Shown here piece after piece: positions 1 to 7,843 of a stretch of DNA of 17,912 nt. The notes below the pieces were generated by a model. It was not told the origin of the DNA and did no database searches. It worked only from the letters and a program-made list of their open reading frames with translations. How positions within the stretch are numbered: position 1 is the first letter of the stretch; every line of letters starts with the position of its first letter. The position numbers were made by a program, and so were the translations under genes. Source of the DNA: Dehalococcoidia bacterium (GTDB lineage Bacteria > Chloroflexota > Dehalococcoidia > UBA3495); NCBI GenBank assembly GCA_002730485.1, contig PCAH01000056.1, forward strand, positions 1-17,912. The letters run 5' to 3'.

Positions 1-788
1 CGCCCAGCAACGCGCGCGCTTCCTCTCGAGCCCGTTTCGGAGTATCGGCAACGTACACGTCCCTGGCGATGCGCCACTCCTTCCGGTCTGGAGTCTTGCC
101 GGTACTGGCCGCGCCCTCTTCGATCACGTCCCATTGCATTGCCAGGTACTTGGGCAGAAGGTTAGATGAACTCATCGGTATCCAGCCCTTCTCCCCGGCA
201 AGCCGGATGCTGGGCGAACCAGGGGTGCTGCCCGCAACCCCGACCTTTGGGTGGGGAGTCTGGTACGGCTTCATGTACAGGCCACGGTGCAGTTCTGGAT
301 TCATCTCAGGGGCTTTGATATTGAAATACTTCCCCTGATGGGAGTAGGCGCCCTCGGCGCTCCAAATGCCCAGAATCACCTCCAGGGCTTCCCTGGAACG
401 TTCACGTATCTGCTCACCGTTGGTGTGGTCGAAACCGTATAGTTGCAGGTCGGTTGGCAGAGCCCTGGCTCCCACACCCCAGTAGAACCGGCCTCGGGCC
501 AGGTGGTCCAGCATCGCAATGCGGTGGGCGACTTCCACCGGGTTATGGATAGATAGCAGGGTCACTCCTGTTCCCATCATGATGTTCTCAGTCATGGCCA
601 GGGCCTTTGAGATCAATAACTCGGGCACGGGCGCGTTTTCCCAGCTCTCCGTTATGTGTTCACCGATCCAGGCCTCTGTGTAGCCAAGTTTGTCCGCTAC
701 GGCCAATAGTTCCAGGTCACGGTCATACGAGTCTGCGATTGAACGATGCGGCGGGTGCAGCGGCATCATGAATAGTCCGAAATCCATC
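1..788 (-). CDS. LLM class flavin-dependent oxidoreductase (luciferase-like monooxygenase), 3' end cut by window edge
   Basis: About 262 residues are readable from ATG at 788; the frame is still open at base 1, so the C-terminal part lies outside the window. The protein starts MDFGLFMMPLHPPHRS and has the F420/FMN luciferase-like TIM-barrel pattern: an early strand and loop, 'EAWIGEHI' near residues 38-45, 'GTGVTLLSIHNPVEVAHRI' around 72-90, then 'LDHLARGRFYWGVG' and the 'GYTEAW'-type aromatic loop. Family members use reduced FMN or F420 to oxidise or reduce small organic molecules, usually in the cytoplasm; the substrate cannot be read from sequence. A GGAG ribosome site sits about 6 bases before the ATG. 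It is the last visible gene of a minus-strand run behind two VOC genes, with a 62-base gap to the nearer one, so co-transcription is likely. Confidence 0.85.
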
Positions 789-850
789 GATTATCTCCTA
801 GGTTTAATTGTTGCTTGACCAGGGATTAAGGCCTGGTTGAGATATCTTTA

Positions 851-1261
851 CTAGGCCAGTTCTTTGTCCCAACCGGTATTGAATTCCACAAAATTCCCGG
901 CCGGGTCTTCACAAAACAATTGGGGCAGGCCTACGTTCCCAATCTCATAGGGAATCCCTTCAGCCTCTAGATGGGCAGCTATCTCTTCAAGGGTCCCGTC
1001 CATGGCAAAGGCGATATGGCGACCCAGACGTCCAGGTCGGAGGGCTGGATCGAGGGGCATCTCGGATGGGCCGAACCCGGATAGGTCCTCCCGTACGGCG
1101 ATGTGCAGTTCGTTGCTGAGCGAGGCAAACCAGATACCCTTCCGCCCGGTGTTGGGACGCTTGATCTCGGTCAGACCAACTACCCGCCCGTAGAAATCTC
1201 GGGCTTGTTCAACGTCGTTCACGACCACCAATTGGTGGTGAATGAGTGTGGTATTCAGCAT
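851..1261 (-). CDS. VOC family protein (glyoxalase/extradiol dioxygenase fold), second of a tandem pair
   Basis: 136 residues, the usual size of a single-chain VOC protein with two beta-alpha-beta-beta-beta modules. Candidate metal ligands lie at the expected places: His9 in 'IHHQLVVVNDV', His53 in 'NELHIAV', His82 in 'GRHIAFAM' and Glu126 in 'NFVEFN'. The 'DPAGNFVEF' ending is typical of glyoxalase I, fosfomycin resistance and ring-cleavage relatives, so a divalent metal-dependent reaction is likely, but the substrate is unknown. GGGAGAG precedes the ATG by about 5 bases. It is clearly related to the upstream gene at 1304-1711 (same H-H-H-E pattern and near-identical 'CEDP-GNF-E-NTGW' end), which suggests local duplication. 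It lies 42 bases downstream of that gene and 62 bases upstream of the LLM gene, on the same strand. Confidence 0.85.
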   Translation of the reverse strand: MLNTTLIHHQLVVVNDVEQARDFYGRVVGLTEIKRPNTGRKGIWFASLSNELHIAVREDLSGFGPSEMPLDPALRPGRLGRHIAFAMDGTLEEIAAHLEAEGIPYEIGNVGLPQLFCEDPAGNFVEFNTGWDKELA

Positions 1262-1303
1262 TTTGTCTCTCCCAAGTTTCGGTTGATGGGATTCTGGTTT
1301 TAT

Positions 1304-1711
1304 TTAGAGGGGCGCTTGGAACCAGCCCGTGTTGATCTCTATGAAATTACCGGAGGGGTCTTCACAGAAGATCTGGGGTAACCCGGCGGTGCCGCGGTGA
1401 TAGGCTATGCCCTCTTCCTCGAAGGTGGCGGCCACTTCGTCCAGAGTGTTGGATACTGTGAGCGCCACGTGACGCCCTTCGAACCCCCGGTCGCGCCCAT
1501 TGAGGCTCATGTCAGTTCGACCGTCTTCCACATAATCGGGACGCACCATGCAATGAAGTTCGTTAGCCTCGATGCCAAACCAGACTATGGACATGTTCTC
1601 GTCGGGTTTCTTGATCTCCGGGAGTCCCATGACTCGGGTGAAGAAATCCCGGGTCTTTTCCACGTCGTTGACCACCAAGGTCATGTGATGAATGGATTTT
1701 GCAGTTACCAT
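1304..1711 (-). CDS. VOC family protein, first of a tandem pair
   Basis: 135 residues from ATG at 1711, chosen because AGAGGAG lies 5-6 bases before it and the protein then begins right at the conserved 'SIHHMTLVVNDV' strand. A 33-residue extension to an ATG at 1810 has no VOC character and was rejected. Likely metal ligands are His9, His53 ('NELHCMV'), His81 ('GRHVALTV') and Glu125 ('NFIEIN'). Its neighbour at 851-1261 is a paralog with the same ligand set; the middle loops differ most, so the two may handle different substrates or pair as a heterodimer (inference). The gene follows an intergenic stretch that holds the terminator of the OYE gene, so it probably has its own promoter in 1712-1890. 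Confidence 0.85.
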   Translation of the reverse strand: MVTAKSIHHMTLVVNDVEKTRDFFTRVMGLPEIKKPDENMSIVWFGIEANELHCMVRPDYVEDGRTDMSLNGRDRGFEGRHVALTVSNTLDEVAATFEEEGIAYHRGTAGLPQIFCEDPSGNFIEINTGWFQAPL

Positions 1712-1884
1712 TTGGCTCCTCTCGTGAGTTGTTTTCCGCTGATAGGGGAGTTGGGAAAGGAATCCGCGTATGGCCTTGCCACTGGATAGACAGCGCCAAG
1801 TATTGCCCAACAGGATAATTTAGGCGCAATGAGCCTAGGGAGAGCCAAACGGCCTGGGTAAGCGGGGCCGAAGGTCATGGAATC

Positions 1885-1927
1885 AAAAAGGCAAAAATAG
1901 GCCCCAGAATCACTTCTGAGGCCTATT
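1885..1927 (-). terminator. Rho-independent terminator of the OYE gene
   Basis: Reading the minus strand, an 8-base arm GGCCTATT type stem (1920-1927 with 1896-1903) continues after one mismatch into a 5-base inner stem (CAGAA/TTCTG, 1905-1909 with 1914-1918) around a 4-base loop. It is followed by a T-rich tail (TTTTTGCCTTTTT). It begins about 23 bases after the OYE stop codon, so it should end that transcript and separate it from the VOC genes. Confidence 0.8.
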
Positions 1928-1949
1928 GGAGCGTTTTGGTTGGGGCTGT

Positions 1950-3050
1950 TTAGCGGGGAGGGGCTGCTGGGTAGCTGCGCAACTCAGCAACCCTCTTGTA
2001 CTGGTCGGGCCAATCGGCAGCGCCGTCCAGTTCGATCTGGGCCTGGATGGGCCAATACGGGTTCCGCAGCAATTCCCTGGCCAACAGGATCACGTCGGCC
2101 TCGCCGTCATCGAGTATCTTCTCGGCTTGAGCAGCCTCTGTGATCAGGCCTACCGCGCCGGTGGTGACCTCCGCCTCGCTGCGGATGCGGGCCGAGAATT
2201 GGACCTGGTAACCGGCGTAGGGTGTCAAAGTCTGGGTGGAGGAGTTGCCGCCGGAAGAGCAGTCGATCATATCAACTCCCTCTTCTTTGAGCATCCGGCT
2301 GAAATCGACGCATTCATCCACGTCCCAGCCGTTCTCCATGTACTCGGTTGCTGAGACTCTAACCAGTAACGGCATGGAGTCTGGTATGGCCTTGCGGACG
2401 GCGCGAGTTACTTCCAGAGGGAAGCGGACGCGGTTCTCAAGTGATCCACCGTATTCATCGGTGCGCTGGTTGGAAAGGGGTGAGAGGAACTCGCAGCCAA
2501 GATAGCCGTGGGCCATGTGGAGCTCGATCACTTTCATACCAGCGTTCACGGACAGTCGGGCGGAATTGGCGAAGTCGTCTACAACCTGAGTGATGTCTTC
2601 CTTGGTCATCTCCCGGGGCACGTCCCAGTCTTCTTGGAACGCGATTGCGCTCGGCGCGATATTATCCCAGCCGCCGTTGGAGGAATTCAGTTGATGGCCG
2701 CCTTCCCAGGGTTTGCCATGTCCGGCCTTGCGTCCGGCATGGGCCAGTTGTATGGCGGGAACCGAGCCGTTGGCTTCGATGGCGTCGACCACGGGACCCA
2801 TGGATTCGACTTGGCTTTCGTTCCAGATTCCCAAGTCCCAGGGGGTGATGCGGCCGTCGGGACGGACGGATGAGGCCTCCAGCATTACCAGGCCTGCGCC
2901 ACCGACGGCGCGGGTACCGTAATGGACGGTGTGCCAGCCGCTGCAGCGTCCGTCTTCAGTCTCTGATGAGTACTGGCACATGGGTGCGACGAAAACGCGG
3001 TTGGGGATCTCTTGTCCCCGAATGGTGATTGGTGAGAAAAGTTTACTCAT
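1950..3050 (-). CDS. NADH:flavin oxidoreductase, Old Yellow Enzyme family (YqjM-like)
   Basis: 366 residues, full length for an OYE-family TIM barrel that binds FMN and reduces activated C=C bonds with NAD(P)H in the cytoplasm. It shows the YqjM/xenobiotic reductase type of motifs: 'APMCQYS' with Cys25 and Tyr27, which contact the flavin and substrate; 'QLAHAGRKA' near 102-110; the catalytic His pair in 'ELHMAHGYL' (His-x-x-His); 'RTDEYGGSLENR'; and the phosphate-binding end 'DVILLARELLRNPYWP'. The pattern Cys-x-Tyr plus His-x-x-His favours the thermophilic-like subgroup over classical yeast OYE. AGGAG lies 6 bases before the ATG. It stands alone between two terminators (about 3132-3156 and 1885-1927). 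In this setting a role in breakdown of unsaturated carbonyl compounds is plausible; the natural substrate is unknown. Confidence 0.93.
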   Translation of the reverse strand: MSKLFSPITIRGQEIPNRVFVAPMCQYSSETEDGRCSGWHTVHYGTRAVGGAGLVMLEASSVRPDGRITPWDLGIWNESQVESMGPVVDAIEANGSVPAIQLAHAGRKAGHGKPWEGGHQLNSSNGGWDNIAPSAIAFQEDWDVPREMTKEDITQVVDDFANSARLSVNAGMKVIELHMAHGYLGCEFLSPLSNQRTDEYGGSLENRVRFPLEVTRAVRKAIPDSMPLLVRVSATEYMENGWDVDECVDFSRMLKEEGVDMIDCSSGGNSSTQTLTPYAGYQVQFSARIRSEAEVTTGAVGLITEAAQAEKILDDGEADVILLARELLRNPYWPIQAQIELDGAADWPDQYKRVAELRSYPAAPPR

Positions 3051-3116
3051 GATTCTCCTGGCTTTTTTCTAAAAATACCGGGCCGTGGTCAATCGCCTCG
3101 GCTGGATGGGTTGGGG

Positions 3117-3287
3117 ATGCGGGCTATCCATAAAAAAACCTCAGCAGATGCTGAGGAGTTCATTAAGACCGGCATTTCTTGTGACCGGGAGCGGGCTAGA
3201 GCAATAAGGCAGACCGCCGAAATGTTGACTGGAAATGTAGTTGGGCAAAAAAATAAGTCCCCTGTTTCTTGGGAACTTGAGGAGTAA
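3117..3287 (+). CDS. Possible small protein of 56 residues, unrecognised
   Basis: An ATG at 3117 preceded by a G-rich stretch (GGTTGGGG) opens a 56-residue frame ending in TAA at 3287. The product begins MRAIHKKTSADAEEF and ends in 'VSWELEE'. It is highly charged, probably helical between residues 9 and 38 (a run of Ala, Glu and Arg), and has one Cys and one Trp. The composition looks more protein-like than a random frame, and no gene otherwise covers this stretch. Against it: its first codons overlap the minus-strand terminator at 3132-3156, the ribosome site is poor, and it matches no family I recognise. Codon use is less GC-rich than in neighbours. It could be a real small gene, a remnant, or chance. 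Confidence 0.3.
   Translation: MRAIHKKTSADAEEFIKTGISCDRERARAIRQTAEMLTGNVVGQKNKSPVSWELEE
3132..3156 (-). terminator. Rho-independent terminator behind mobA and ahead of the OYE gene
   Basis: On the minus strand CCTCAGC pairs with GCTGAGG (3139-3156, 4-base loop, or 8 bp with a 2-base loop) and is followed directly by seven T (3132-3138), the classical form. It lies about 190 bases after the mobA stop codon and about 80 bases before the OYE start, so it most simply ends the aio-gfo-mobA transcript. An attenuator role for OYE cannot be excluded, but I see no competing antiterminator pairing. Confidence 0.75.
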
Positions 3288-3343
3288 TTTATCACGAAAT
3301 ATCCAAGGTTGTCAAGTGTTTGTGCGTAAGCTCTTTAGATACA

Positions 3344-3979
3344 TCAAAGTTTCGGCGGGTCTTGGGATTCCTTCAAGGCCTGTTGATAGTCCTCTGTGTT
3401 ATCCAAATCCCTAAATGATGATAGACCATTCCCATCGTTGAGGAAGATTTCCTCTGGTAGTTCAGTTGCCCGACAACGCGAGACCAATTCCCGCAACGAG
3501 GTGATTCCATCGCCGAGAATCTCTTCGGCGATGGGCAGACAACTGCTTCTGTAAAAGGCGTGCAAAGTCTGCAACCGACCACCATGTTGAGGTATGACGG
3601 CATCACAATCCGTCAGATGGGGCACCATCGCCTTGATGACCTCGATCTTTAAGAAAGGCATGTCGCAGGCGGCAACGAAGCACCACGGGGCTTCGCTGTG
3701 GGCCAGGCCACGAGCCACTCCCACCAGAGGCCCCTGCAGGGAGTGTTGGTCCTCCAGGACTTCCACGCCCAGATCAGGCAGTTGGCTCTTGTCCCTGGTG
3801 ACCACTAGTACATTTCGAAACACGGGCTTCAGCGCCGCCACCGCGGTTCCAATCAAAGATGTATCACCAAAGGGCAAATTCGCCTTGGGCGCGCCCATGC
3901 GCCGGCTGTCACCACCGGCGAGAACGATGGCGTCTAACTGAGAGATGTCCGGCGGGCGGTTGTCTGTGTTACTACTCAT
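3344..3979 (-). CDS. mobA: Molybdenum cofactor guanylyltransferase (MobA)
   Basis: 211 residues, close to the usual MobA length. The enzyme transfers GMP from GTP to molybdopterin to make the guanine-dinucleotide (MGD) cofactor needed by DMSO reductase-family enzymes. The nucleotidyltransferase signature 'LAGGDSRRMGAPKA' spans residues 20-33, with Lys32 as the expected GTP-contacting lysine; 'GPLVGVARGL' follows at 83-92 and the metal-binding Asp106 sits in 'AACDMPFL'. The gene starts directly after the stop codon of the upstream Gfo/Idh/MocA gene (TGA immediately followed by ATG), so the two are probably translationally coupled. The AioA-like enzyme two genes upstream belongs to the family that uses bis-MGD, which explains the placement. 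MobA is favoured over a CTP- or sugar-specific relative by the LAGG-SRRMG-K motif plus this context. Confidence 0.9.
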   Translation of the reverse strand: MSSNTDNRPPDISQLDAIVLAGGDSRRMGAPKANLPFGDTSLIGTAVAALKPVFRNVLVVTRDKSQLPDLGVEVLEDQHSLQGPLVGVARGLAHSEAPWCFVAACDMPFLKIEVIKAMVPHLTDCDAVIPQHGGRLQTLHAFYRSSCLPIAEEILGDGITSLRELVSRCRATELPEEIFLNDGNGLSSFRDLDNTEDYQQALKESQDPPKL

Positions 3980-4960
3980 TCAGTCCAGGCCCACCGGCAA
4001 TCCAGTCTGGGTCGATTCATAGGCTTTTAGGACCATCGCCAAATCCTCGAGACCTTCTTCGCCGGTCATAGACGGTTGTCTGTTTTCAAAGATGCTTTGG
4101 ATGAATTCCTGCACCATATGGGAGATGCCTCGAATCTTGTCGTCCAGTTGACGGGTCTCCTGTTTCTGGCCGTCGTCAATGGTGAGCCAGGCTCGATCCA
4201 GCTCAAAATTCAGGTTGGCCAACGTGCCGGACACCCTCACCCAAGGCCTGTCCGTCGGTTTGGCGATGCTCCACGTATGGTTGATGATACCCACTGTCCC
4301 GTTGGCAGATCGGGTTGTAACAACCATGCCGTCTTCCGCCTCCAAGCCAGGGATGCCGGGCGGGACAGTCACGGCAAATACCTGAGTGGGTCGCCCTGAA
4401 AGATAAGCCAGAACACTCACTTTGTGGATTCCCCCGTCGATGAACACACCGCCGCCGTTTCGCCCGTTCTCGTTGCGCCAAGAACTAGGCTCAAATGGGT
4501 ATTCCTCTTGAATCTGGATGAGTCTGATGGTGCCCAGAACTCCTGAGTCGATGATTTGTTTCGCTTCTTGAACCGCAGTTAAAAAGCGGTAGTTCTCGGC
4601 AATCATCAGGGTTACGCCTGCTTCCTTTGCCACCCCGATTATCTCGCACGCTTCCTCAACCGTCCGAGCGATTGGTTTTTCCAGGAGGATGTGTTTCTTT
4701 GCAGCCGCAGCGAGGCTGGAGTGTTCCAAGTGCAGGTCATGGGGTGTGCAGATGTAGACGGCATCGACACGGGAATCGGAGACGGCTTCTTCGTAGGAAT
4801 CAAAAGCGCCCGCTCCGTTGAACTCTGCCGAGTAGGACTCTGCACGGCTTAGTTCCCGGCTGGCATAGTAAAGGTCAATCTCATCCCTGACATGCGCAAG
4901 GGATTCCGAGAATGTATGGGCGAAGGAACCACAGCCCAAGATGCAAAGCCCAAGTTTCAA
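3980..4960 (-). CDS. Gfo/Idh/MocA family oxidoreductase (TTG start proposed)
   Basis: About 326 residues from TTG at 4960. An ATG at 5005 would add 15 residues, but those codons lie inside a perfect inverted repeat. The TTG has GGCGGAG about 6 bases upstream, and the protein then begins at the Rossmann strand 'LKLGLCILGCGSFAH'. The N-terminal domain binds NAD(P) through GxGxxA; 'EKPIA' carries the conserved Lys (about residue 95); the substrate domain follows with 'ENYRF' and 'DGGIHKVSV'. In the last motif the His is present, but the Asp often found three residues later is Ser. Family members oxidise or reduce sugars, inositols and related hydroxy compounds. The gene sits between the AioA-like gene and mobA with zero spacing to mobA, so it is co-expressed with a molybdoenzyme; no direct functional link is known to me. 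Confidence 0.88.
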   Translation of the reverse strand: MKLGLCILGCGSFAHTFSESLAHVRDEIDLYYASRELSRAESYSAEFNGAGAFDSYEEAVSDSRVDAVYICTPHDLHLEHSSLAAAAKKHILLEKPIARTVEEACEIIGVAKEAGVTLMIAENYRFLTAVQEAKQIIDSGVLGTIRLIQIQEEYPFEPSSWRNENGRNGGGVFIDGGIHKVSVLAYLSGRPTQVFAVTVPPGIPGLEAEDGMVVTTRSANGTVGIINHTWSIAKPTDRPWVRVSGTLANLNFELDRAWLTIDDGQKQETRQLDDKIRGISHMVQEFIQSIFENRQPSMTGEEGLEDLAMVLKAYESTQTGLPVGLD

Positions 4961-4987
4961 CTGAGTCTCCGCCCTTTGCAGAATAAC

Positions 4988-5026
4988 CCGGAGTCGTGAC
5001 ATCACAGCTAACAGTCACGACTCCGG
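4988..5026 (-). terminator. Perfect 13-bp inverted repeat between the AioA-like gene and gfo
   Basis: CCGGAGTCGTGAC (4988-5000) pairs perfectly with GTCACGACTCCGG (5014-5026) around a 13-base loop. It lies about 50 bases after the stop codon of the AioA-like gene and just before the proposed TTG start of the Gfo gene. On the minus strand it is followed by GTTATTCT, not a strong T run, so it may be a leaky terminator, a 3'-end stabiliser giving different mRNA levels for aioBA and gfo-mobA, or a protein-binding site. Confidence 0.45.
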
Positions 5027-5077
5027 ATTGTATTGTCTCAGCGATTCTTTGGACTGGCTACCACTGTTGGGAGCGGG

Positions 5078-7780
5078 CTACGTCAGGTTCCTGGGCGTGA
5101 AGCTCATGGTGTGTTTGAACTCCGATTCTCCGGTCCTAGTGACTACGCCTTTACCCAGCTTGTAGCGATAGCGGTTGTTTATCGGGTCAGCCTGGCCCGG
5201 TGCAACGGAGTTCACTGCCATATCCAGCTGGCCCTGGCCGAACAGGAAGTAACCGCAGGTCACGCCTGGCGGTACCTGATCTGTCACATAGGCCACCGCT
5301 TTAAACCTGCCGGTAGTCTTCCCGCCGGTCTGGGTTAGGACGTCGTTGTTGACCACCTCGACATCGTCGCCGCTCTCGATGCTGCGAGAGGCTGCATCGG
5401 CGGGGTTGATCTCCAAGACGTTGGCTGGGAACCGCTCCCACCGGTAGGGAATACGGGCGTCATCGAACTGAGACTGCCAGTGCTCGTTCATACGCATGTT
5501 CGTTACCCAGAGCTCATCGCCTTGGGGGGCAAACTGGCGTTGGAACGGTTCCACGTCGTTCCAGTCTCCCTTGGGGAACACAGCCTTGCCGGTGGCGGTG
5601 CCAAATTTGTCCTCATGGATGCGCACCGTGCCGACCAGTTCGCCGTTCTCCATCTTGATGGGGCACTGTATCCCAGTGGTGCCCAGTGTCCGCAGCAAGT
5701 CGTGGGCGCGTATCCCTTGCGAGCGGGCCATCTCCACCAAGGCGGAATAGTCATGGACTCCGCCCTTGGATCGTTCTGCGGCTTCCTCAAATATCTCGTT
5801 GGAGTCCTTCCAGTCAAAGCCCTCAAATCCCATCTTCTGGGCCACCTGGGCGATGATCCACCAGTCGGGTTTGGCCTCACCGGGTGGATTCATGAACTTG
5901 GAATACATCCGCAACCGGCGTTCAGCTTGCATCCGCGCGAACTCTTCCTCGCCCCAGGGCGCTGCCGGGAGCAGCATGTCTGCGGAAGAGGTGAGTGCAT
6001 TGCTGTAGATTTCCTGATGGACCAGGATCATGCTGTCGGCATCCACTCTGGCTTTGAGGTTCTCCAAGACCCTGTTGACGTCCAATTGGTCCCCACCATT
6101 GGGGAAGGCGTCAGCGCGGGTTAGTCTTGGTCCTTTTTGAATTTGGGCGTTGACGGCCTGAGCAAGATGGTTTGAAGCGCCCATGGCCGAGAACCAGGTG
6201 CTGCCGATCACCCACATGAAGCGCAGATTGCCCTCTACAGCCCACCGGTCGACGTTGAGCTCGATGGTGTTGCCCTTGTAACTGTCCGGTGATTTGTCTT
6301 TGGGGTAACCGGCGCCCGAGATCATCCCGCGCTGGTGTCCGCCGCCCCTGGAAATGACACGCCCGGGTCTTCCGCCCGCTCCGGTCAATAGACCCAGAGA
6401 GGCCAACGACGCCGAGTTCTCATAGTTATGCGCCCAGTAGTTACCCTTCTCCAGCATGAGTGAGGTCTTCGGCCGGCTGCCGTCGGGTTTGGGCTCGGCC
6501 ATCATCTTGGCTGCTTGCCGAATCTGGTCTGCTGGTACCTTAGTGATCTTTTCCGCGTTCTCCGGCAGATAGACATCATCGGACATGATGAAATCCCGAT
6601 ACTGCTCGAAAGTCGCTCCAAACATCTTCCGACGCCAGGAGGTCTCCTCACCCAGTTCGGATTCTGAAACGGTCCGGTCTCGGATGAACTCGGAATCTTC
6701 CCAGCCGTTCTCCATGATCACACGGGCTATGGAGTTGTTCAGCACCGTATCGGTGCCAGGCTCCGGTTGCAGGTGCATGCCGCCTCTTTGCACAGCAAAG
6801 GCTGCGGTGTAATCCTTCCGGGGATTGACCACCACCAACCTGGCGCCGCCCTGGGATATCCACTCCTGGAAGAGGATGGACTTGGATTCGTAAAGACTGA
6901 CTCCAGACAGGAAGATGGTTTCGGATCCCTTCCAGTCCTCGTACGCGGCGCTGAAGGCATTGATCCCCGCGTCGCTGAGACCGGGGGTGTCCGGTCCGGC
7001 AGCGGGTTTGTCGTGGGGCGCCCAAGCCGGAGTCCGTATGGCTTTCAGAGCCAGCTTGGTCAGGGCGTAGGTGTTCTCATAGTAGGCGTAGGAGTACATC
7101 TTCATGCCCCACGCCATCTCGCTATGCTTCTCCAGCACGTATGAGGAGATACCGGAGATTATGTCTGTGGCATCGCCCCAAGAGATGTCGGTAAGTTCGC
7201 CATCGACTCGAATTTGGGGGTGCTGTAGCCGGTCACTGGTCTGGTTGTTCTTGTTATATAGCTTCTGGGCCAGGGTGCCGCCGCGTACGCTATGGTCGCC
7301 GCGAACATTCACAACCTCTGTTTCCCAATCTGGCATGACCACCACGTTGTGGTCGGCCCCATCGATCTCAACGACGTTGTGCATGTTGGGGGATATCCAA
7401 GACCCAGACAGCACGTTGGTCGGGAAATCCACGCCCAGGGCGTTAAAGGCGGCCGAGTTTCCACCGGCGGAGCCGACGGGCCAGGTATAGACCTTGTAGC
7501 CACACCCTACGGAACAATAATCGCAGGCAGTGGTAACCATCTTCGCCCCAACTGGAGGTAGTGGAACCCGGGCGATGGCATCTCCAGCCGGGCCTGAATC
7601 AGGTGATGGCACGGGTGTGGAGTCCACACCGCATGCGGCGAGTACTGCTGCTGATCCGCCTAGGGCGGTGAGAGCCAAAAAGTTTCGTCGAGACATACCC
7701 GCAGATTTGGCTTTTTCCCAGAGTGAGGCGTCAATGATGTCGCGTTCGCTGGTACCTTGGTCCGAGTTCTTGTCAGTCAT
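5078..7780 (-). CDS. Molybdopterin oxidoreductase, arsenite oxidase large subunit (AioA)-like, Tat-exported
   Basis: 900 residues, DMSO reductase family. A Tat motif 'SRRNFLA' (30-36) and hydrophobic stretch end in 'LAAC' (47-50), so export to the cell surface or periplasm-like space, perhaps as a lipoprotein. Cys86, Cys89 and Cys93 form a Cx2Cx3C cluster site; the fourth position is Ser164 in 'HSVRGG', as in AioA, which carries a [3Fe-4S] cluster. Other AioA-like blocks are 'GCGYKVYTWP', 'AAYEDWKGSETIF', 'EPGTDTVLNNS', 'RGGGHQRG' (Arg478, His482), 'ERRLRMYSKFMNPPG' and 'NEHWQSQFDD'. The Rieske partner gene lies 63 bases upstream, the aioB-aioA order. AioA oxidises arsenite at a bis-MGD molybdenum site. 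Compared with remembered AioA sequences, the 255-281 segment lacks the His and Glu of the arsenite pocket, so the substrate is uncertain; iodate reductase IdrA is the nearest known alternative. AGAGGA precedes the ATG. Confidence 0.88.
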   Translation of the reverse strand: MTDKNSDQGTSERDIIDASLWEKAKSAGMSRRNFLALTALGGSAAVLAACGVDSTPVPSPDSGPAGDAIARVPLPPVGAKMVTTACDYCSVGCGYKVYTWPVGSAGGNSAAFNALGVDFPTNVLSGSWISPNMHNVVEIDGADHNVVVMPDWETEVVNVRGDHSVRGGTLAQKLYNKNNQTSDRLQHPQIRVDGELTDISWGDATDIISGISSYVLEKHSEMAWGMKMYSYAYYENTYALTKLALKAIRTPAWAPHDKPAAGPDTPGLSDAGINAFSAAYEDWKGSETIFLSGVSLYESKSILFQEWISQGGARLVVVNPRKDYTAAFAVQRGGMHLQPEPGTDTVLNNSIARVIMENGWEDSEFIRDRTVSESELGEETSWRRKMFGATFEQYRDFIMSDDVYLPENAEKITKVPADQIRQAAKMMAEPKPDGSRPKTSLMLEKGNYWAHNYENSASLASLGLLTGAGGRPGRVISRGGGHQRGMISGAGYPKDKSPDSYKGNTIELNVDRWAVEGNLRFMWVIGSTWFSAMGASNHLAQAVNAQIQKGPRLTRADAFPNGGDQLDVNRVLENLKARVDADSMILVHQEIYSNALTSSADMLLPAAPWGEEEFARMQAERRLRMYSKFMNPPGEAKPDWWIIAQVAQKMGFEGFDWKDSNEIFEEAAERSKGGVHDYSALVEMARSQGIRAHDLLRTLGTTGIQCPIKMENGELVGTVRIHEDKFGTATGKAVFPKGDWNDVEPFQRQFAPQGDELWVTNMRMNEHWQSQFDDARIPYRWERFPANVLEINPADAASRSIESGDDVEVVNNDVLTQTGGKTTGRFKAVAYVTDQVPPGVTCGYFLFGQGQLDMAVNSVAPGQADPINNRYRYKLGKGVVTRTGESEFKHTMSFTPRNLT

Positions 7781-7843
7781 ATCTAATCCTCTGTGAGGTT
7801 GGTTGGAACTTTATCGCGTTGGTTTGGCTACCGAGGTCTGAGT

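Noticed and set aside
1926..2354. Plus-strand frame of 142 residues
   Set aside because: Antisense to the OYE gene; no recognisable domain.
3089..3295. Minus-strand frame of 68 residues upstream of the OYE gene
   Set aside because: It runs through a hairpin plus seven T that form a terminator on that same strand, and its composition is not protein-like.
3051..3343. T-box or other riboswitch ahead of the OYE gene
   Set aside because: No T-box consensus and no antiterminator pairing found; a plain terminator explains the hairpin.
5480..6124. Plus-strand frame of 214 residues
   Set aside because: Lies wholly inside the AioA-like gene on the other strand, with no family motif.
5078..7780. Formate dehydrogenase or nitrate reductase
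   Set aside because: Cluster site is Cx2Cx3C with Ser at the fourth position, a Rieske gene is adjacent, and the C-terminal blocks match AioA; no NarH- or FdhB-like ferredoxin subunit is present.
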